Part shown: one piece after another, positions 41,013 to 49,551 of the stretch | How positions within the stretch are numbered: position 1 is the stretch's first letter | Layout of the letters: each line of letters opens with the position of its first letter | NCBI GenBank assembly: GCA_050954285.1 | Contig: JBPBPL010000019.1 | Span: forward strand, 1-64,000 | Length of the DNA: 64,000 bases | Source: Mucilaginibacter_A sp050954285 | GTDB taxonomy: Bacteria; Bacteroidota; Bacteroidia; Sphingobacteriales; Sphingobacteriaceae | Reading direction: 5' to 3' | Translations under genes and position numbers: made by a program | Notes under the pieces: generated by a model | The model's database searches: none | What the model was told of the DNA's origin: nothing | Seen by the model: the letters and a program-made list of their open reading frames with translations, nothing else

Positions 41013-42719
41013 TTAAAGTGCAATGCTTCTTTTATCAACTAAAAATTTTTCTTTTTTCGATTTGAAAAAAGTAGCTATTTCACTGGCTGATAATGCATTC
41101 AAACACATTTCTTTGGATAAACCGCCTTTGCGCGCCACATGGATGCCGTAATGCATATCCCACAAACCAGTTGTGCGGTGCGCATCGGGATTGATGGAAA
41201 GCCAAACGCCTTTTTCCAACGCATACTGGTGCCAGCGCCAATCCAGATCTAAACGCAACGGGTTTGCATTAATTTCAATCACCACGCCATTGGCTGCGCA
41301 AGCGTCAATCATTTTTTTATAGTCAATTGGATAACCATTGCGGCTCAGCAATAATCTTCCGGTTGGATGGCCGAGAATTGTAGTGTATTGGTTTTCAATG
41401 GCTTTGATCAAACGTTCCATCGCTTTTTCTTCGCTCATCCGCAAATTGGAATGCACGGAAGCCACCACAAAATCGAATTTCTCCAATATTTCGTTTGGAT
41501 AATCCAGCGAGCCGTCACTCAAAATATCAGATTCAATTCCTTTAAAAATTTTAAAATTCTGAATTTTTTTGTTGATCGAATTCACTTCTTCCATTTGCTG
41601 CAAAACGCGTTCGATGCTTAAACCGCTGGCATAAAAAGCACTTTTACTATGATCGCAAATGCCAAAATATTCCAGTTTTAGCTGATCGCGGCTATACATC
41701 GCCATCTCTTCCAGCGTGTTCACGCCATCGCTCCAGGTGCTGTGGTTATGCAGCGTTCCTTTCAAATCTTTAAAAGTAATCAGTTCCGGTAATTTTCCGG
41801 TGGATGCTTTTTCTATCCAGTATTTTCCTTCCCGAAGTTCCGGTTCGATGAAAGGCAAGCCCGCTTTCTGATAAATCTCTTCTTCTGATTTGGGTTTAAA
41901 ATCATCAGCTGCAATTCGTGAAAGCACATTTTGCACATGTTCCGGATCGCCGGTTTCTACAAATAAAGTTTTAATAAAATCATTTGGATCACCAAAAACC
42001 AGCTTTACCGCCATGCCATGTTCGGTTTTGCCCTGCCAGTTGCTTGTTTCTTTTACCGAAAAAGTCAGGTAGGAAACTTCGCTCAAACCAGAAAATAAAG
42101 CTTCCTGATTTTCCGCAGCAATTACCACAACCAGCTCATCTACAATTTCCAGTTTCCGGCGGAATTGTCCGGCCGATGCTGTTTTTATGCCAGTAAAAGA
42201 AGCATTCAGGTTTTGCAGCAAATCATGTTCGATCGCTTCAGCTTGCGCATACAGGAATTTTCCTTGAGAAGCAATATCAAACTCAATCGTTTTTTTGATT
42301 TGTTCCTGCGTTTTCAATCCGAAACCTTTGGCCTCGATCAGCCGGTTTTCATTACAGGCATAGTACAGTTCGCCCACAGAATCAATGTGCAATTCGTGCC
42401 AAATAGTTACAATCTTTTTCGGACCGATACCTTTAATACGCAGCATATCAATAATGCCGGCCGGCGTTTTATCTATATAATTTTCGGTTTCTTTCAGGTT
42501 GCCGGTTTCCAGCAGTTCGGCAATTTTTATGGCGATACTTTTTCCGATGCCATCAATTGCATCCAGTTCGGCCAATGTTTTTCCGGCTAATGGAAAAGGC
42601 AATTTATCTGCCTTAAAAGCAGCATTGGCTATGGATTTTATTTTGAAGGGATTCTCTTCATGCAGCTCCATCAGTTGCGACAGAAAGCGGAGATGGCGGG
42701 AAATTTGTTTATTCTCCAT
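41013..42719 (-). CDS. PolX-family protein: HhH, degenerate polymerase-X and PHP nuclease domains
   Basis: A 568-residue DNA-repair protein. Helix-hairpin-helix segments at 50-135 (LDAIDGIGKSIAIKIAELL, LRIKGIGPKKI), a polymerase-X region at 140-310, and a C-terminal PHP domain (GTLHNHSTWSDGVNTLEEMA, FGICDHSKSAFYASGLS, VVASVHSNLRM, ILGHPTGRLLL, NPDAHRT) with all metal ligands, giving 3'-5' exonuclease activity in relatives. The polymerase GDxD site reads IVDELVVVIAA and the third Asp position is Lys (MAVKLVFG), so polymerisation is doubtful. Start MENKQI at 42719; a longer frame from 42770 runs through a terminator and a motif copy. Confidence 0.9.
   Translation of the reverse strand: MENKQISRHLRFLSQLMELHEENPFKIKSIANAAFKADKLPFPLAGKTLAELDAIDGIGKSIAIKIAELLETGNLKETENYIDKTPAGIIDMLRIKGIGPKKIVTIWHELHIDSVGELYYACNENRLIEAKGFGLKTQEQIKKTIEFDIASQGKFLYAQAEAIEHDLLQNLNASFTGIKTASAGQFRRKLEIVDELVVVIAAENQEALFSGLSEVSYLTFSVKETSNWQGKTEHGMAVKLVFGDPNDFIKTLFVETGDPEHVQNVLSRIAADDFKPKSEEEIYQKAGLPFIEPELREGKYWIEKASTGKLPELITFKDLKGTLHNHSTWSDGVNTLEEMAMYSRDQLKLEYFGICDHSKSAFYASGLSIERVLQQMEEVNSINKKIQNFKIFKGIESDILSDGSLDYPNEILEKFDFVVASVHSNLRMSEEKAMERLIKAIENQYTTILGHPTGRLLLSRNGYPIDYKKMIDACAANGVVIEINANPLRLDLDWRWHQYALEKGVWLSINPDAHRTTGLWDMHYGIHVARKGGLSKEMCLNALSASEIATFFKSKKEKFLVDKRSIAL
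41023..41034 (-). repeat. Dispersed 12-mer at the end of polX
   Basis: Exact core with flank TTTTTAGTTGA; polX reads DKRSIAL through it to its stop. Confidence 0.85.
42176..42187 (-). repeat. Dispersed 12-mer (AC/C) inside polX, half of inverted pair
   Basis: Exact TAAAAACAGCAT on the minus strand; six bases from the GA/C copy at 42194. PolX reads IKTAS. Confidence 0.85.
42194..42205 (+). repeat. Dispersed 12-mer (GA/C) inside polX, half of inverted pair
   Basis: Exact TAAAAGAAGCAT facing the AC/C copy. PolX, on the opposite strand, reads NASFTG. Confidence 0.85.
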
Positions 42720-42731
42720 AAAAATAGTCGG

Positions 42732-42743
42732 TAAAAGAAGCAT
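42732..42743 (+). repeat. Dispersed 12-mer upstream of polX start
   Basis: Exact copy 12 bases upstream of the polX ATG, between that ATG and the sppA terminator. Confidence 0.85.
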
Positions 42744-42750
42744 CAAAAAT

Positions 42751-42782
42751 ACAAAAGCCGCCTTGTGCAAGGCGGCTTTTGT
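42751..42782. terminator. Intrinsic terminator between sppA and polX
   Basis: Perfect arms ACAAAAGCCGCCTT (42751-42764) and AAGGCGGCTTTTGT (42769-42782), GTGC loop. It ends sppA transcription on the minus strand. Confidence 0.9.
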
Positions 42783-42802
42783 AAATATTATTTTAGAATA
42801 TT

Positions 42803-44563
42803 TTAGTGGATTTCGAGCGTGTATGGCATCCGCATTTGCGCTCCGCTGTATTTTAAGATCGTTTGCAGATCGTTGTAATAACGGTAACTCTCGCCCAATT
42901 CCTGCTTCATCATATATGTTTTGGCTTCGGAAGCGAAACCTGCACCAAAGTTTTCGAGTAATGATTTTTGCTCTGGATAAGTAACCAATTTATAATCGGA
43001 AATTTTTGCTTTGGCTGCTGCAGAACGAATGGCCGCATCTAATCCGCCCAAACGATCAACCAAACCAATTTTTAAAGCTTGCGAGCCGGTCCACACACGG
43101 CCCTGGCCAATGCTGTCAATATATTTCTGTGTTTTTTTTCGTCCTGCTGCAACTGCGCCGGTAAAATCTAAATAACCATGATTTACCTGATCCTGCAAAA
43201 TTGCTCTTTCTTCCGGATTTAGCGGACGGGTTACATCGCCCAGATCAGCAAATTTTCCGGTTTTTACGCCATCAAAAGTAACACCCAGTTTCTGGTTCAA
43301 AAAGTTTTTCATGTTCGGCAAAATCGCAAAAATACCAATGGAACCAGTGATGGTATTGGGCTGCGCAAAAATAGAATCCGCAGCACAAGCCATATAATAA
43401 CCACCGGAAGCGGCCACATCGCCCATAGAAACGATTACTGGTTTCACTTTTTTGGTTATGGCAACTTCCCGCCACAACACATCAGAAGCCAGTGAACTGC
43501 CGCCTGGCGAGTTGATGCGCAACACAACAGCTTTTACTTTTTTATCCAAGCGTGCTTTGCGGATGGCTCTGGAAATCCCTTCTGAACCGATAGAATTATC
43601 ATCGCCTTCGCCACTGCCAATATCTCCGGAAGCATAAATTACAGCAATACGAGTGTTGGATGAACCTTTATCTTTATTTTCATCCGGCTGGTTGTAATCT
43701 GAGAGTTCAACCATGTCCAGATTATCGTTTTGATCCGTTCCGGTACGTTGTTTTAGTTCGGTCAGGATTTCATCTTTATATTTTAATCCGTCAATCAACT
43801 TGTATTTCAAAGCATCTTCCGGATATTTTATTTTTAATGCATTAGCAATATTAAACAGCGAATCTTTGTTCAATTTACGGCTTTTGCCAATATTGGTAAG
43901 GAAATAATCGTACAAAGAACCCATATATGAGTTGACTTGCAAGCGGTTGGCATCGCTCATTTTATCCAGAATAAATGGCTCGACCGCACTTTTAAAGGTT
44001 CCTACTTTAATAACTTGTGCTTCGATGCCTAATTTTTCAAGCGCACCTTTAAAAAAGCTGTATTGCGAACTGAAACCGCGAAACTCAAAAATTCCTTTTG
44101 GATTGATATAAATTTTATCAGCAACAGAAGCTAAATAATAAGCACCCTGTGTGTAAATTTCACCATAAGCCAACACAAATTTGCCTGATTTTTTGAAATC
44201 GATCAACGCATTACGAATTTCCTCCGTGGTTGCCTCACCCGAAAGCATATAGCTTTCATCCAAGTAAATCCCTTTAATATTACTGTCGTTTTTTGCTCTT
44301 TTGATACTGGCTAAAATATCATTCAACCCGATTGACTTTTTTACGCTAAGGTTTAGAAACGGAATACCGGAAAGCGGATTGGCCGAAGTGCGTTCTTTAA
44401 TGGCATAATTAAATGCCAGCCGCAGTACAGAATTAGCTCCAACTTCTGTTTTTTTATCGCTTCCGGCAGAGGAAATCAAACCAAAAATGACGAAAGTAAA
44501 AATGACCAGACAGAGTAAAACGCCGATGATCGTGGCAAAAACATATTTGAAAAACTGTTTCAT
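42803..44563 (-). CDS. sppA: Signal peptide peptidase SppA, 67K type
   Basis: A 586-residue membrane-bound serine protease that degrades released signal peptides. N-terminal anchor (YVFATIIGVLLCLVIFTFVI), then two tandem peptidase-S49 domains. The first holds the Lys side (AYGEIYTQGAYYLASVADKI), the second the Ser (VSMGDVAASGGYYMACAADS) with ANTITGSIGIF-type PNTITGSIGIFAILPNMKNF. LRINSPGGSSLASDVLWREV is the substrate-cleft motif. Length matches the 67-kDa class. It has its own terminator. Confidence 0.93.
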   Translation of the reverse strand: MKQFFKYVFATIIGVLLCLVIFTFVIFGLISSAGSDKKTEVGANSVLRLAFNYAIKERTSANPLSGIPFLNLSVKKSIGLNDILASIKRAKNDSNIKGIYLDESYMLSGEATTEEIRNALIDFKKSGKFVLAYGEIYTQGAYYLASVADKIYINPKGIFEFRGFSSQYSFFKGALEKLGIEAQVIKVGTFKSAVEPFILDKMSDANRLQVNSYMGSLYDYFLTNIGKSRKLNKDSLFNIANALKIKYPEDALKYKLIDGLKYKDEILTELKQRTGTDQNDNLDMVELSDYNQPDENKDKGSSNTRIAVIYASGDIGSGEGDDNSIGSEGISRAIRKARLDKKVKAVVLRINSPGGSSLASDVLWREVAITKKVKPVIVSMGDVAASGGYYMACAADSIFAQPNTITGSIGIFAILPNMKNFLNQKLGVTFDGVKTGKFADLGDVTRPLNPEERAILQDQVNHGYLDFTGAVAAGRKKTQKYIDSIGQGRVWTGSQALKIGLVDRLGGLDAAIRSAAAKAKISDYKLVTYPEQKSLLENFGAGFASEAKTYMMKQELGESYRYYNDLQTILKYSGAQMRMPYTLEIH

Positions 44564-44643
44564 TTAAAAGCTATTCTTTTTTGCAAACTTAGCAAAACGG
44601 TAACGTTAAATGTTAGAGCTTTGTCCATATAATTTGTTACAAC

Positions 44644-45132
44644 ATGCAAAAAGTATATCTTTTATTGGGGAGTAATTTAGGCGATAGAAATGAGTACCTA
44701 AAAGAAGCATTACAGCATTTAAAGAACGATGTTGGCAGGATTGTACGCGTTTCCTCAGTTTACGAAACCCAATCCTGGGGCGTAGCAGATTTGCCTGATT
44801 ATCTAAATCAGGTAGTAGAAATGGAAACACTGTTTTTACCGCAGGAAATTTTAAAAAAAACTCAATTTATTGAAGAAATATTGCATCGGGAAAGAACAAA
44901 AAAATGGGATTCCCGTACAATTGACATCGATGTTTTATTTTTCGGAACGGAAGTAATTGATCTGCCCCAACTGAAAATACCACATCCGCAAATTCAAAAT
45001 CGTTTGTTTACATTAGTGCCACTAAATGAGCTGATACCCAACTTTATGCACCCGGTGCTTAAAAAAACGATACATGAATTAAGGCAGGAAGTGCAAGACG
45101 ACTTGCCGGTTAAAAAATTTGCTTTTTATTAA
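44644..45132 (+). CDS. folK: 2-amino-4-hydroxy-6-hydroxymethyldihydropteridine diphosphokinase
   Basis: A 162-residue HPPK of folate synthesis, transferring pyrophosphate from ATP to hydroxymethyl-dihydropterin. Motifs: YLLLGSNLGDRNEYLKEAL, SVYETQSWGV, and the ATP/Mg site RERTKKWDSRTIDIDVLFFG followed by IPHPQIQNRLFTLVPL. A motif copy encodes LKEAL near residue 20. It is followed closely by an Hpt gene. Confidence 0.96.
   Translation: MQKVYLLLGSNLGDRNEYLKEALQHLKNDVGRIVRVSSVYETQSWGVADLPDYLNQVVEMETLFLPQEILKKTQFIEEILHRERTKKWDSRTIDIDVLFFGTEVIDLPQLKIPHPQIQNRLFTLVPLNELIPNFMHPVLKKTIHELRQEVQDDLPVKKFAFY
44699..44710 (+). repeat. Dispersed 12-mer inside folK
   Basis: Exact TAAAAGAAGCAT; read as LKEAL. 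Confidence 0.85.
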
Positions 45133-45150
45133 ATAGATTATATTGATTGT

Positions 45151-45525
45151 ATGAATACTCAAAGCAGCGAACAAGATTTTGACTTGTCTTTTTTAGAAGA
45201 AATTGCCGATGGAAACAAAGAATTCCTGATTGAATCTATTGATATGTTTTTGGTGCAGACGCCGGAGATTTTCAGCAGTATTTCGCAGGCTATTGCTACT
45301 AAAGATTGGGTTACCACGGCCTCGCTTGCACATAAAGTAAAATCAAACCTCGGTTTTTTTGGGATGGACCGTATTAAAAACGAGATGCAGGAAGTAGAAA
45401 TTAATGCCAAAGACGGTGGCACAGATCCATCTCTGGCTGTTAAATTTGAGTCCACAAAAAAAGCTGTCCTAAAAACAGTAGAACAGCTTTATCAGATTAA
45501 AAAACAGATTGAGGCAGAAGTTTAA
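45151..45525 (+). CDS. Hpt domain phosphotransfer protein
   Basis: A 124-residue stand-alone histidine phosphotransfer protein. The phosphorylated His is in TTASLAHKVKSNLGFFGMDR (about 55); EIADGNKEFLIESIDMFLVQ is the first helix of the four-helix bundle. It would relay phosphate in a multistep two-component system; no kinase or regulator is nearby. It overlaps purS by four bases, tail to tail, and its end carries the purS terminator. Confidence 0.87.
   Translation: MNTQSSEQDFDLSFLEEIADGNKEFLIESIDMFLVQTPEIFSSISQAIATKDWVTTASLAHKVKSNLGFFGMDRIKNEMQEVEINAKDGGTDPSLAVKFESTKKAVLKTVEQLYQIKKQIEAEV
45456..45490 (-). terminator. purS terminator inside the Hpt coding end
   Basis: Arms AAAGCTGT and ACAGCTTT (plus strand 45460-45467 and 45483-45490) with a 15-base loop; on the minus strand the hairpin is followed by a T7 run. 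The loop contains a near motif copy (45470-45481). Confidence 0.65.
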
Positions 45526-45773
45526 GCCAGATGTAACGTAAAATTATAGCTTTCCATAATCAGGTTGGCTAATAATTTTTTACAGGCCTCGTCCACCTTT
45601 CCATGGGCTGAAGCTTCGTTTTCTGCTTCCACTTCCAAAGAAATATGTTTGCCAATGCGAACATTGGTAATTGCTGATAAGTCAAGGTTTTTCATGCTTC
45701 CTGAAACCGCTTTTCCCTGCGGATCCAGAATTTCTTTTTTGGGCATCACATCAATTTCTGCTTGAAATTTCAT
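45522..45773 (-). CDS. purS: Phosphoribosylformylglycinamidine synthase subunit PurS
   Basis: An 83-residue PurS, the small bridging subunit of the PurL/PurQ/PurS complex in purine synthesis. MKFQAEIDVMPKKEILDPQG, then LSAITNVRIGKHISLEVEAE and CKKLLANLIMESYNFTL match the family along its length. It overlaps the end of pssA by 23 bases. PurQ and the short PurL it normally joins are not in this window. Confidence 0.92.
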   Translation of the reverse strand: MKFQAEIDVMPKKEILDPQGKAVSGSMKNLDLSAITNVRIGKHISLEVEAENEASAHGKVDEACKKLLANLIMESYNFTLHLA

Positions 45774-46470
45774 TTTGGGTGGTTCTGATTTGGATGATCG
45801 ATAAAATAATATAAAACAGGATAATTATGGGTATGGCTGCAAACTTAAAAATTAACAGGCAAAATACCCCGAAAATTAGTAGGATGTAGCGGTAACTATT
45901 TTCGGCAAAATTTAGGTTTTTAAATTTTAGGGACATCAACGGAAGCTCGGCCACCAGCAGCCAGCAATTGACAATGATATAAGTAATTAAAAACCATTGA
46001 TTTAAAATTATACCTGTAAAAACAGTATTAGGCTGAAATAAAAGAATCAGCGGAAACGAAGCCGAAAGCATTGCGCTTGCAGGGGTAGGCAAACCAATAA
46101 AACTGTTGGTTTGGCGGGTATCAACATTAAACTTGGCCAGGCGCAATGTCGAAAAAACAGCGATAAAAAAAGCACTGAAAAACCAGTAAGATTTTGCTGA
46201 TTCTGTTTCTGAAAGATGGAAAAGATGGTAAATAATTACAGATGGCAAAACGCCAAAACTTACCATATCAGCCAATGAATCCAGCTGCTTCCCAATTTCT
46301 GAATGAACTTTTAAAAGCCGGGCTGCCATTCCATCCAGAAAATCAAAAAAAGCAGCGATAAAAACAGCATAGGCTGCATAATCCAATTTTTCATGAAAAG
46401 CAAAAACAATACCTATACAACCACTAAAAAGGTGTGTACAGGTAATGGCATTTGGGATATGTTTCTTCAT
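45751..46470 (-). CDS. pssA: CDP-diacylglycerol-serine O-phosphatidyltransferase
   Basis: A 239-residue integral membrane enzyme making phosphatidylserine, the precursor of phosphatidylethanolamine. The CDP-alcohol phosphotransferase motif D-G-x2-A-R-x8-G-x3-D-x3-D is complete in FLDGMAARLLKVHSEIGKQL plus DSLAD (about 42-66). About seven membrane helices. Two exact motif copies (46017, 46359) lie in it. PurS overlaps its end. Confidence 0.93.
   Translation of the reverse strand: MKKHIPNAITCTHLFSGCIGIVFAFHEKLDYAAYAVFIAAFFDFLDGMAARLLKVHSEIGKQLDSLADMVSFGVLPSVIIYHLFHLSETESAKSYWFFSAFFIAVFSTLRLAKFNVDTRQTNSFIGLPTPASAMLSASFPLILLFQPNTVFTGIILNQWFLITYIIVNCWLLVAELPLMSLKFKNLNFAENSYRYILLIFGVFCLLIFKFAAIPIIILFYIILSIIQIRTTQNEISSRN
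46017..46028 (+). repeat. Dispersed 12-mer inside pssA
   Basis: Exact TAAAAACAGTAT; pssA on the other strand reads NTVFTG. Confidence 0.85.
46359..46370 (+). repeat. Dispersed 12-mer inside pssA
   Basis: Exact TAAAAACAGCAT; pssA reads YAVFIA across it. Confidence 0.85.
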
Positions 46471-46489
46471 TTCAGTCGGCCGTTACAAA

Positions 46490-46537
46490 TTGCCAGTTGC
46501 CGGTTGATGTAACCAACAGGTAACTTACAACTGGCAA
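46490..46537. repeat. Inverted repeat between rho and pssA
   Basis: TTGCCAGTTG (46490-46499) and CAACTGGCAA (46528-46537), 28-base spacer. No T-run follows on either strand, so it is not a standard terminator. Confidence 0.6.
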
Positions 46538-46548
46538 CCGATAACTTC

Positions 46549-48321
46549 TTAGCTGTTCATACTGATCAGAAATTCTTCATTGGATTTGGTTCCACGGATT
46601 TGTCCCTGCAAAAATTCCATCGCTTCCTGCGAGTTCATATCGGCCAGGTGATTGCGCAAAATCCAAACACGTTGTAAGGTGTCTTTATCCAAAAGCAAAT
46701 CATCACGGCGTGTACTTGAAGCAGTAAGATCGATGGCTGGATAAATCCTTTTGTTAGATAATTTACGGTCGAGTTGCAGCTCCATGTTGCCGGTTCCTTT
46801 AAATTCTTCAAAAATAACCTCATCCATTTTAGATCCGGTATCAATCAGAGCGGTAGCAATAATGGTAAGCGAACCGCCATCTTCAATGTTACGGGCAGCA
46901 CCAAAAAAGCGTTTAGGTTTATGCAAAGCGTTGGCATCCACACCACCGGAAAGGATTTTGCCGGAAGCAGGTGCAACTGTATTATAAGCACGCGCCAATC
47001 TGGTAATAGAATCGAGTAAAATCACCACATCATGGCCGCATTCTACCATGCGTTTAGCTTTTTCCATTACGATATTAGCGATTTTTACATGTCGCTCGGC
47101 CGGTTCGTCAAATGTAGAAGAAACTACTTCTGCACGAACGCTGCGGGCCATATCGGTAACTTCCTCCGGGCGTTCATCAATCAGTAAAATGATCAAATAT
47201 ACTTCCGGGTGGTTTTTAGCAATGGCATTGGCAATATCTTTCAGCAAACTGGTTTTACCGGTTTTGGGCTGAGCTACGATCAAACCACGCTGGCCTTTAC
47301 CAATCGGCGTAAATAAATCAATGATTCTGGTAGAATAATTGTTTACTTCAGAAAAAAGATTCAATTTTTCCTGCGGAAAAAGCGGCGTTAAAAAGTCAAA
47401 AGGAACTCGGTCGCGCACTTCGGAAGGAACGCGGCCATTAATCGCTTCCACACGTACTAACGGAAAATATTTTTCGCCTTCTTTTGGTGGACGGATACTG
47501 CCGCGAACGGTATCACCGGTTTTCAACCCAAATAATTTTATTTGCGATTGAGAGACATAAATATCATCTGGAGAAGTCAGATAATTATAGTCCGAAGAGC
47601 GTAAAAACCCGTAGCCATCAGCCATGATTTCCAGTACGCCTTCATTCACAATTACGTTGTCGAAATCCAGATTTATAGCGGGTTCGGCATGTTTATTAGG
47701 GGCGTTAACTGGAATATTGTTTTGCTGCGGATTGGTATTCTGGTTGCCGTTATTTGGATTATTGTTATTTTGTTGATTTCCGTTATTATTATACCGTTTT
47801 TCAAATTTAGGCTGGCGGTTCTCAGCAGGAACATCACTGTAACGACGTGCAGGCTCTGCATTATTATTAACAGGAGGTGCAGCAGTTCTGGTTGGCTGAT
47901 TAGGAGATTCTGATCTTGGCAAAACACGTTCGGCAACCGGAAAATTAATTTCCGGAACAGCATCTGCATGGCTGTCTTTTACTGTTTTTATCGTCCTAAT
48001 TCTTTTGCGGGGCTTATCTTCTGCTTCGGATGTCTCAGCTTCAACAGGCTCAGGTTGTGCTGGTTCGGCAACATCAGCCACTTTATTTTCCGGCGTTTGC
48101 AAAGGTATTTCCAGTTCTGTTACAGGTGCAGGCTGTGCAACACGGGGTTTCCTGCCTGGTTTAGCTTTTTCAACTGGTAGTTGAGTGGTGGTTTGACTAT
48201 TACTGATTTGATTGATCAGATCTTGTTTACGCAGCTCTTCTGCCTGGGCAATGCCCAAACCTTTGGCTATTTCACGCAACTCAGATACGAGCTTGTCGTT
48301 CAGTTCGGTGGTATTAAACAT
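46549..48321 (-). CDS. rho: Transcription termination factor Rho
   Basis: A 590-residue hexameric RNA helicase. N-terminal Rho_N-like helices (1-45, ELNDKLVSELREIAKGLGIA), then a long disordered stretch (about 45-225) rich in Pro, Glu, Asn and Gln, then the RNA-binding fold (LEIMADGYGFLRSSDYNYLT) and the ATPase: Walker A IVAQPKTGKTSLLKDIA, Walker B VVILLDSITRLARAYN, and the Q/R-loop SGKILSGGVDANALHKPKRF. E. coli Rho has 419 residues; the excess is the insert. A near motif copy (47979) lies in the insert. Confidence 0.96.
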   Translation of the reverse strand: MFNTTELNDKLVSELREIAKGLGIAQAEELRKQDLINQISNSQTTTQLPVEKAKPGRKPRVAQPAPVTELEIPLQTPENKVADVAEPAQPEPVEAETSEAEDKPRKRIRTIKTVKDSHADAVPEINFPVAERVLPRSESPNQPTRTAAPPVNNNAEPARRYSDVPAENRQPKFEKRYNNNGNQQNNNNPNNGNQNTNPQQNNIPVNAPNKHAEPAINLDFDNVIVNEGVLEIMADGYGFLRSSDYNYLTSPDDIYVSQSQIKLFGLKTGDTVRGSIRPPKEGEKYFPLVRVEAINGRVPSEVRDRVPFDFLTPLFPQEKLNLFSEVNNYSTRIIDLFTPIGKGQRGLIVAQPKTGKTSLLKDIANAIAKNHPEVYLIILLIDERPEEVTDMARSVRAEVVSSTFDEPAERHVKIANIVMEKAKRMVECGHDVVILLDSITRLARAYNTVAPASGKILSGGVDANALHKPKRFFGAARNIEDGGSLTIIATALIDTGSKMDEVIFEEFKGTGNMELQLDRKLSNKRIYPAIDLTASSTRRDDLLLDKDTLQRVWILRNHLADMNSQEAMEFLQGQIRGTKSNEEFLISMNS

Positions 48322-48582
48322 GAGAAGAAATAATAATATTTATCTTTTAAATTAAGATTTGATGGTAGAAATAAATTTTTCTTTGCTGATACCGTACATC
48401 TCAGTAGTTAAACTGATAAAAAAGCATTGGAGAATAGTTCTGTTTTTTGAAATGCAGGAAAATCGTCAGGAAAACGCTGCAATTGTAAATAATATTTATA
48501 ACTATTCAAACTATTAGGTAAAAAAAATTTGTAACAATCATTTAACGGTTTTTTATTTAATTTGATTTTTTCAATATAAAAC

Positions 48583-49419
48583 ATGTATTCCAAGCAGCAA
48601 ATTATTAACCAGATCCGTCAGAAAAAATCTTTTTTATGTATCGGATTAGATACTGATCCGCAAAAAATCCCTGATTTTTTGCGGAGTTTTCCTAATCCGG
48701 TGCTCGAATTTAATCAAAGAATTATTGCTGCCACGCATGATTTATGCATCGCTTACAAACCCAATACTGCTTTTTACGAGTGTTATGGGGCAAAAGGTTG
48801 GCAAAACCTGATTGATACCTGCAATTATATTCCTGACGATATTTTTAAAATTGCAGATGCCAAACGCGGCGACCTCGGCAATACCGGTCAAATGTATGCC
48901 AAAGCTTTTTTTGATCAGGAAAATTCCGGGATGTCGTTTGATGCCGTAACCGTTGCGCCTTACATGGGAGCGGATTCGGTAATGCCTTTTTTATCGTATA
49001 AAAATAAGTGGGCAATTTTGCTGGCCTTAACTTCCAATGAAAGCCATGCAGATTTTCAGTTGTCCGGCAATGAAGAAAGCGCACTGTTTGAACAGGTGCT
49101 GCAAAAATCGCAGCAATGGGGAACTGATGAACAACTGATGTATGTAGTGGGCGCCACTCGTGGTGAAGCTTTTTTAACGATACGCAAACATGTTCCTAAT
49201 CATTTTCTGCTGGTTCCGGGCGTGGGCACGCAAGGCGGATCGTTGGCTGATGTTTGCAAATATGGAATGAATGCAGATTGCGGCCTGATTATAAATGCTT
49301 CCAGATCAATTATTTATGCTTCTTCCGAACGGGATTTTGCAGAAGCCGCAAGGGCAGAAGCTTTAAAAATTCAGCAGGAAATGGAAACAGAATTATTGAA
49401 ATATGGGTTTTTGAAGTAA
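48583..49419 (+). CDS. pyrF: Orotidine 5'-phosphate decarboxylase
   Basis: A 278-residue OMP decarboxylase of the longer (type 2) subfamily, making UMP. CIGLDTDPQKIPDFL, IAYKPNTAFYECYGAKGW, and the catalytic DxKxxD in IFKIADAKRGDLGNTGQMYA (about 86-105), with LLVPGVGTQGGSLADV for phosphate binding. It faces away from rho across a 261-base gap with no clear promoter match. Confidence 0.95.
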   Translation: MYSKQQIINQIRQKKSFLCIGLDTDPQKIPDFLRSFPNPVLEFNQRIIAATHDLCIAYKPNTAFYECYGAKGWQNLIDTCNYIPDDIFKIADAKRGDLGNTGQMYAKAFFDQENSGMSFDAVTVAPYMGADSVMPFLSYKNKWAILLALTSNESHADFQLSGNEESALFEQVLQKSQQWGTDEQLMYVVGATRGEAFLTIRKHVPNHFLLVPGVGTQGGSLADVCKYGMNADCGLIINASRSIIYASSERDFAEAARAEALKIQQEMETELLKYGFLK

Positions 49420-49539
49420 TGGTTAATCTGTTATTTTAAAATTCGGTCCGTTTTATCATCGGGGAATAGCTGATTGTATAAATTAGATTTTTGCCAGGCT
49501 TTATAATTATTACCTCAAGGGAACCAGAATTTATATCGA

Positions 49540-49551
49540 TAAAAGAAGCAT
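49540..49551 (+). repeat. Dispersed 12-mer between pyrF and sugar kinase gene
   Basis: Exact TAAAAGAAGCAT in a 247-base intergenic region. Confidence 0.85.

Noticed and set aside
46490..46537. Inverted repeat downstream of pssA/upstream of rho end as terminator
   Set aside because: Spacer of 28 bases and no T-run on either strand.
48322..48582. Riboswitch or leader RNA between rho and pyrF
   Set aside because: No conserved aptamer pattern or terminator/antiterminator pair could be recognised by eye.
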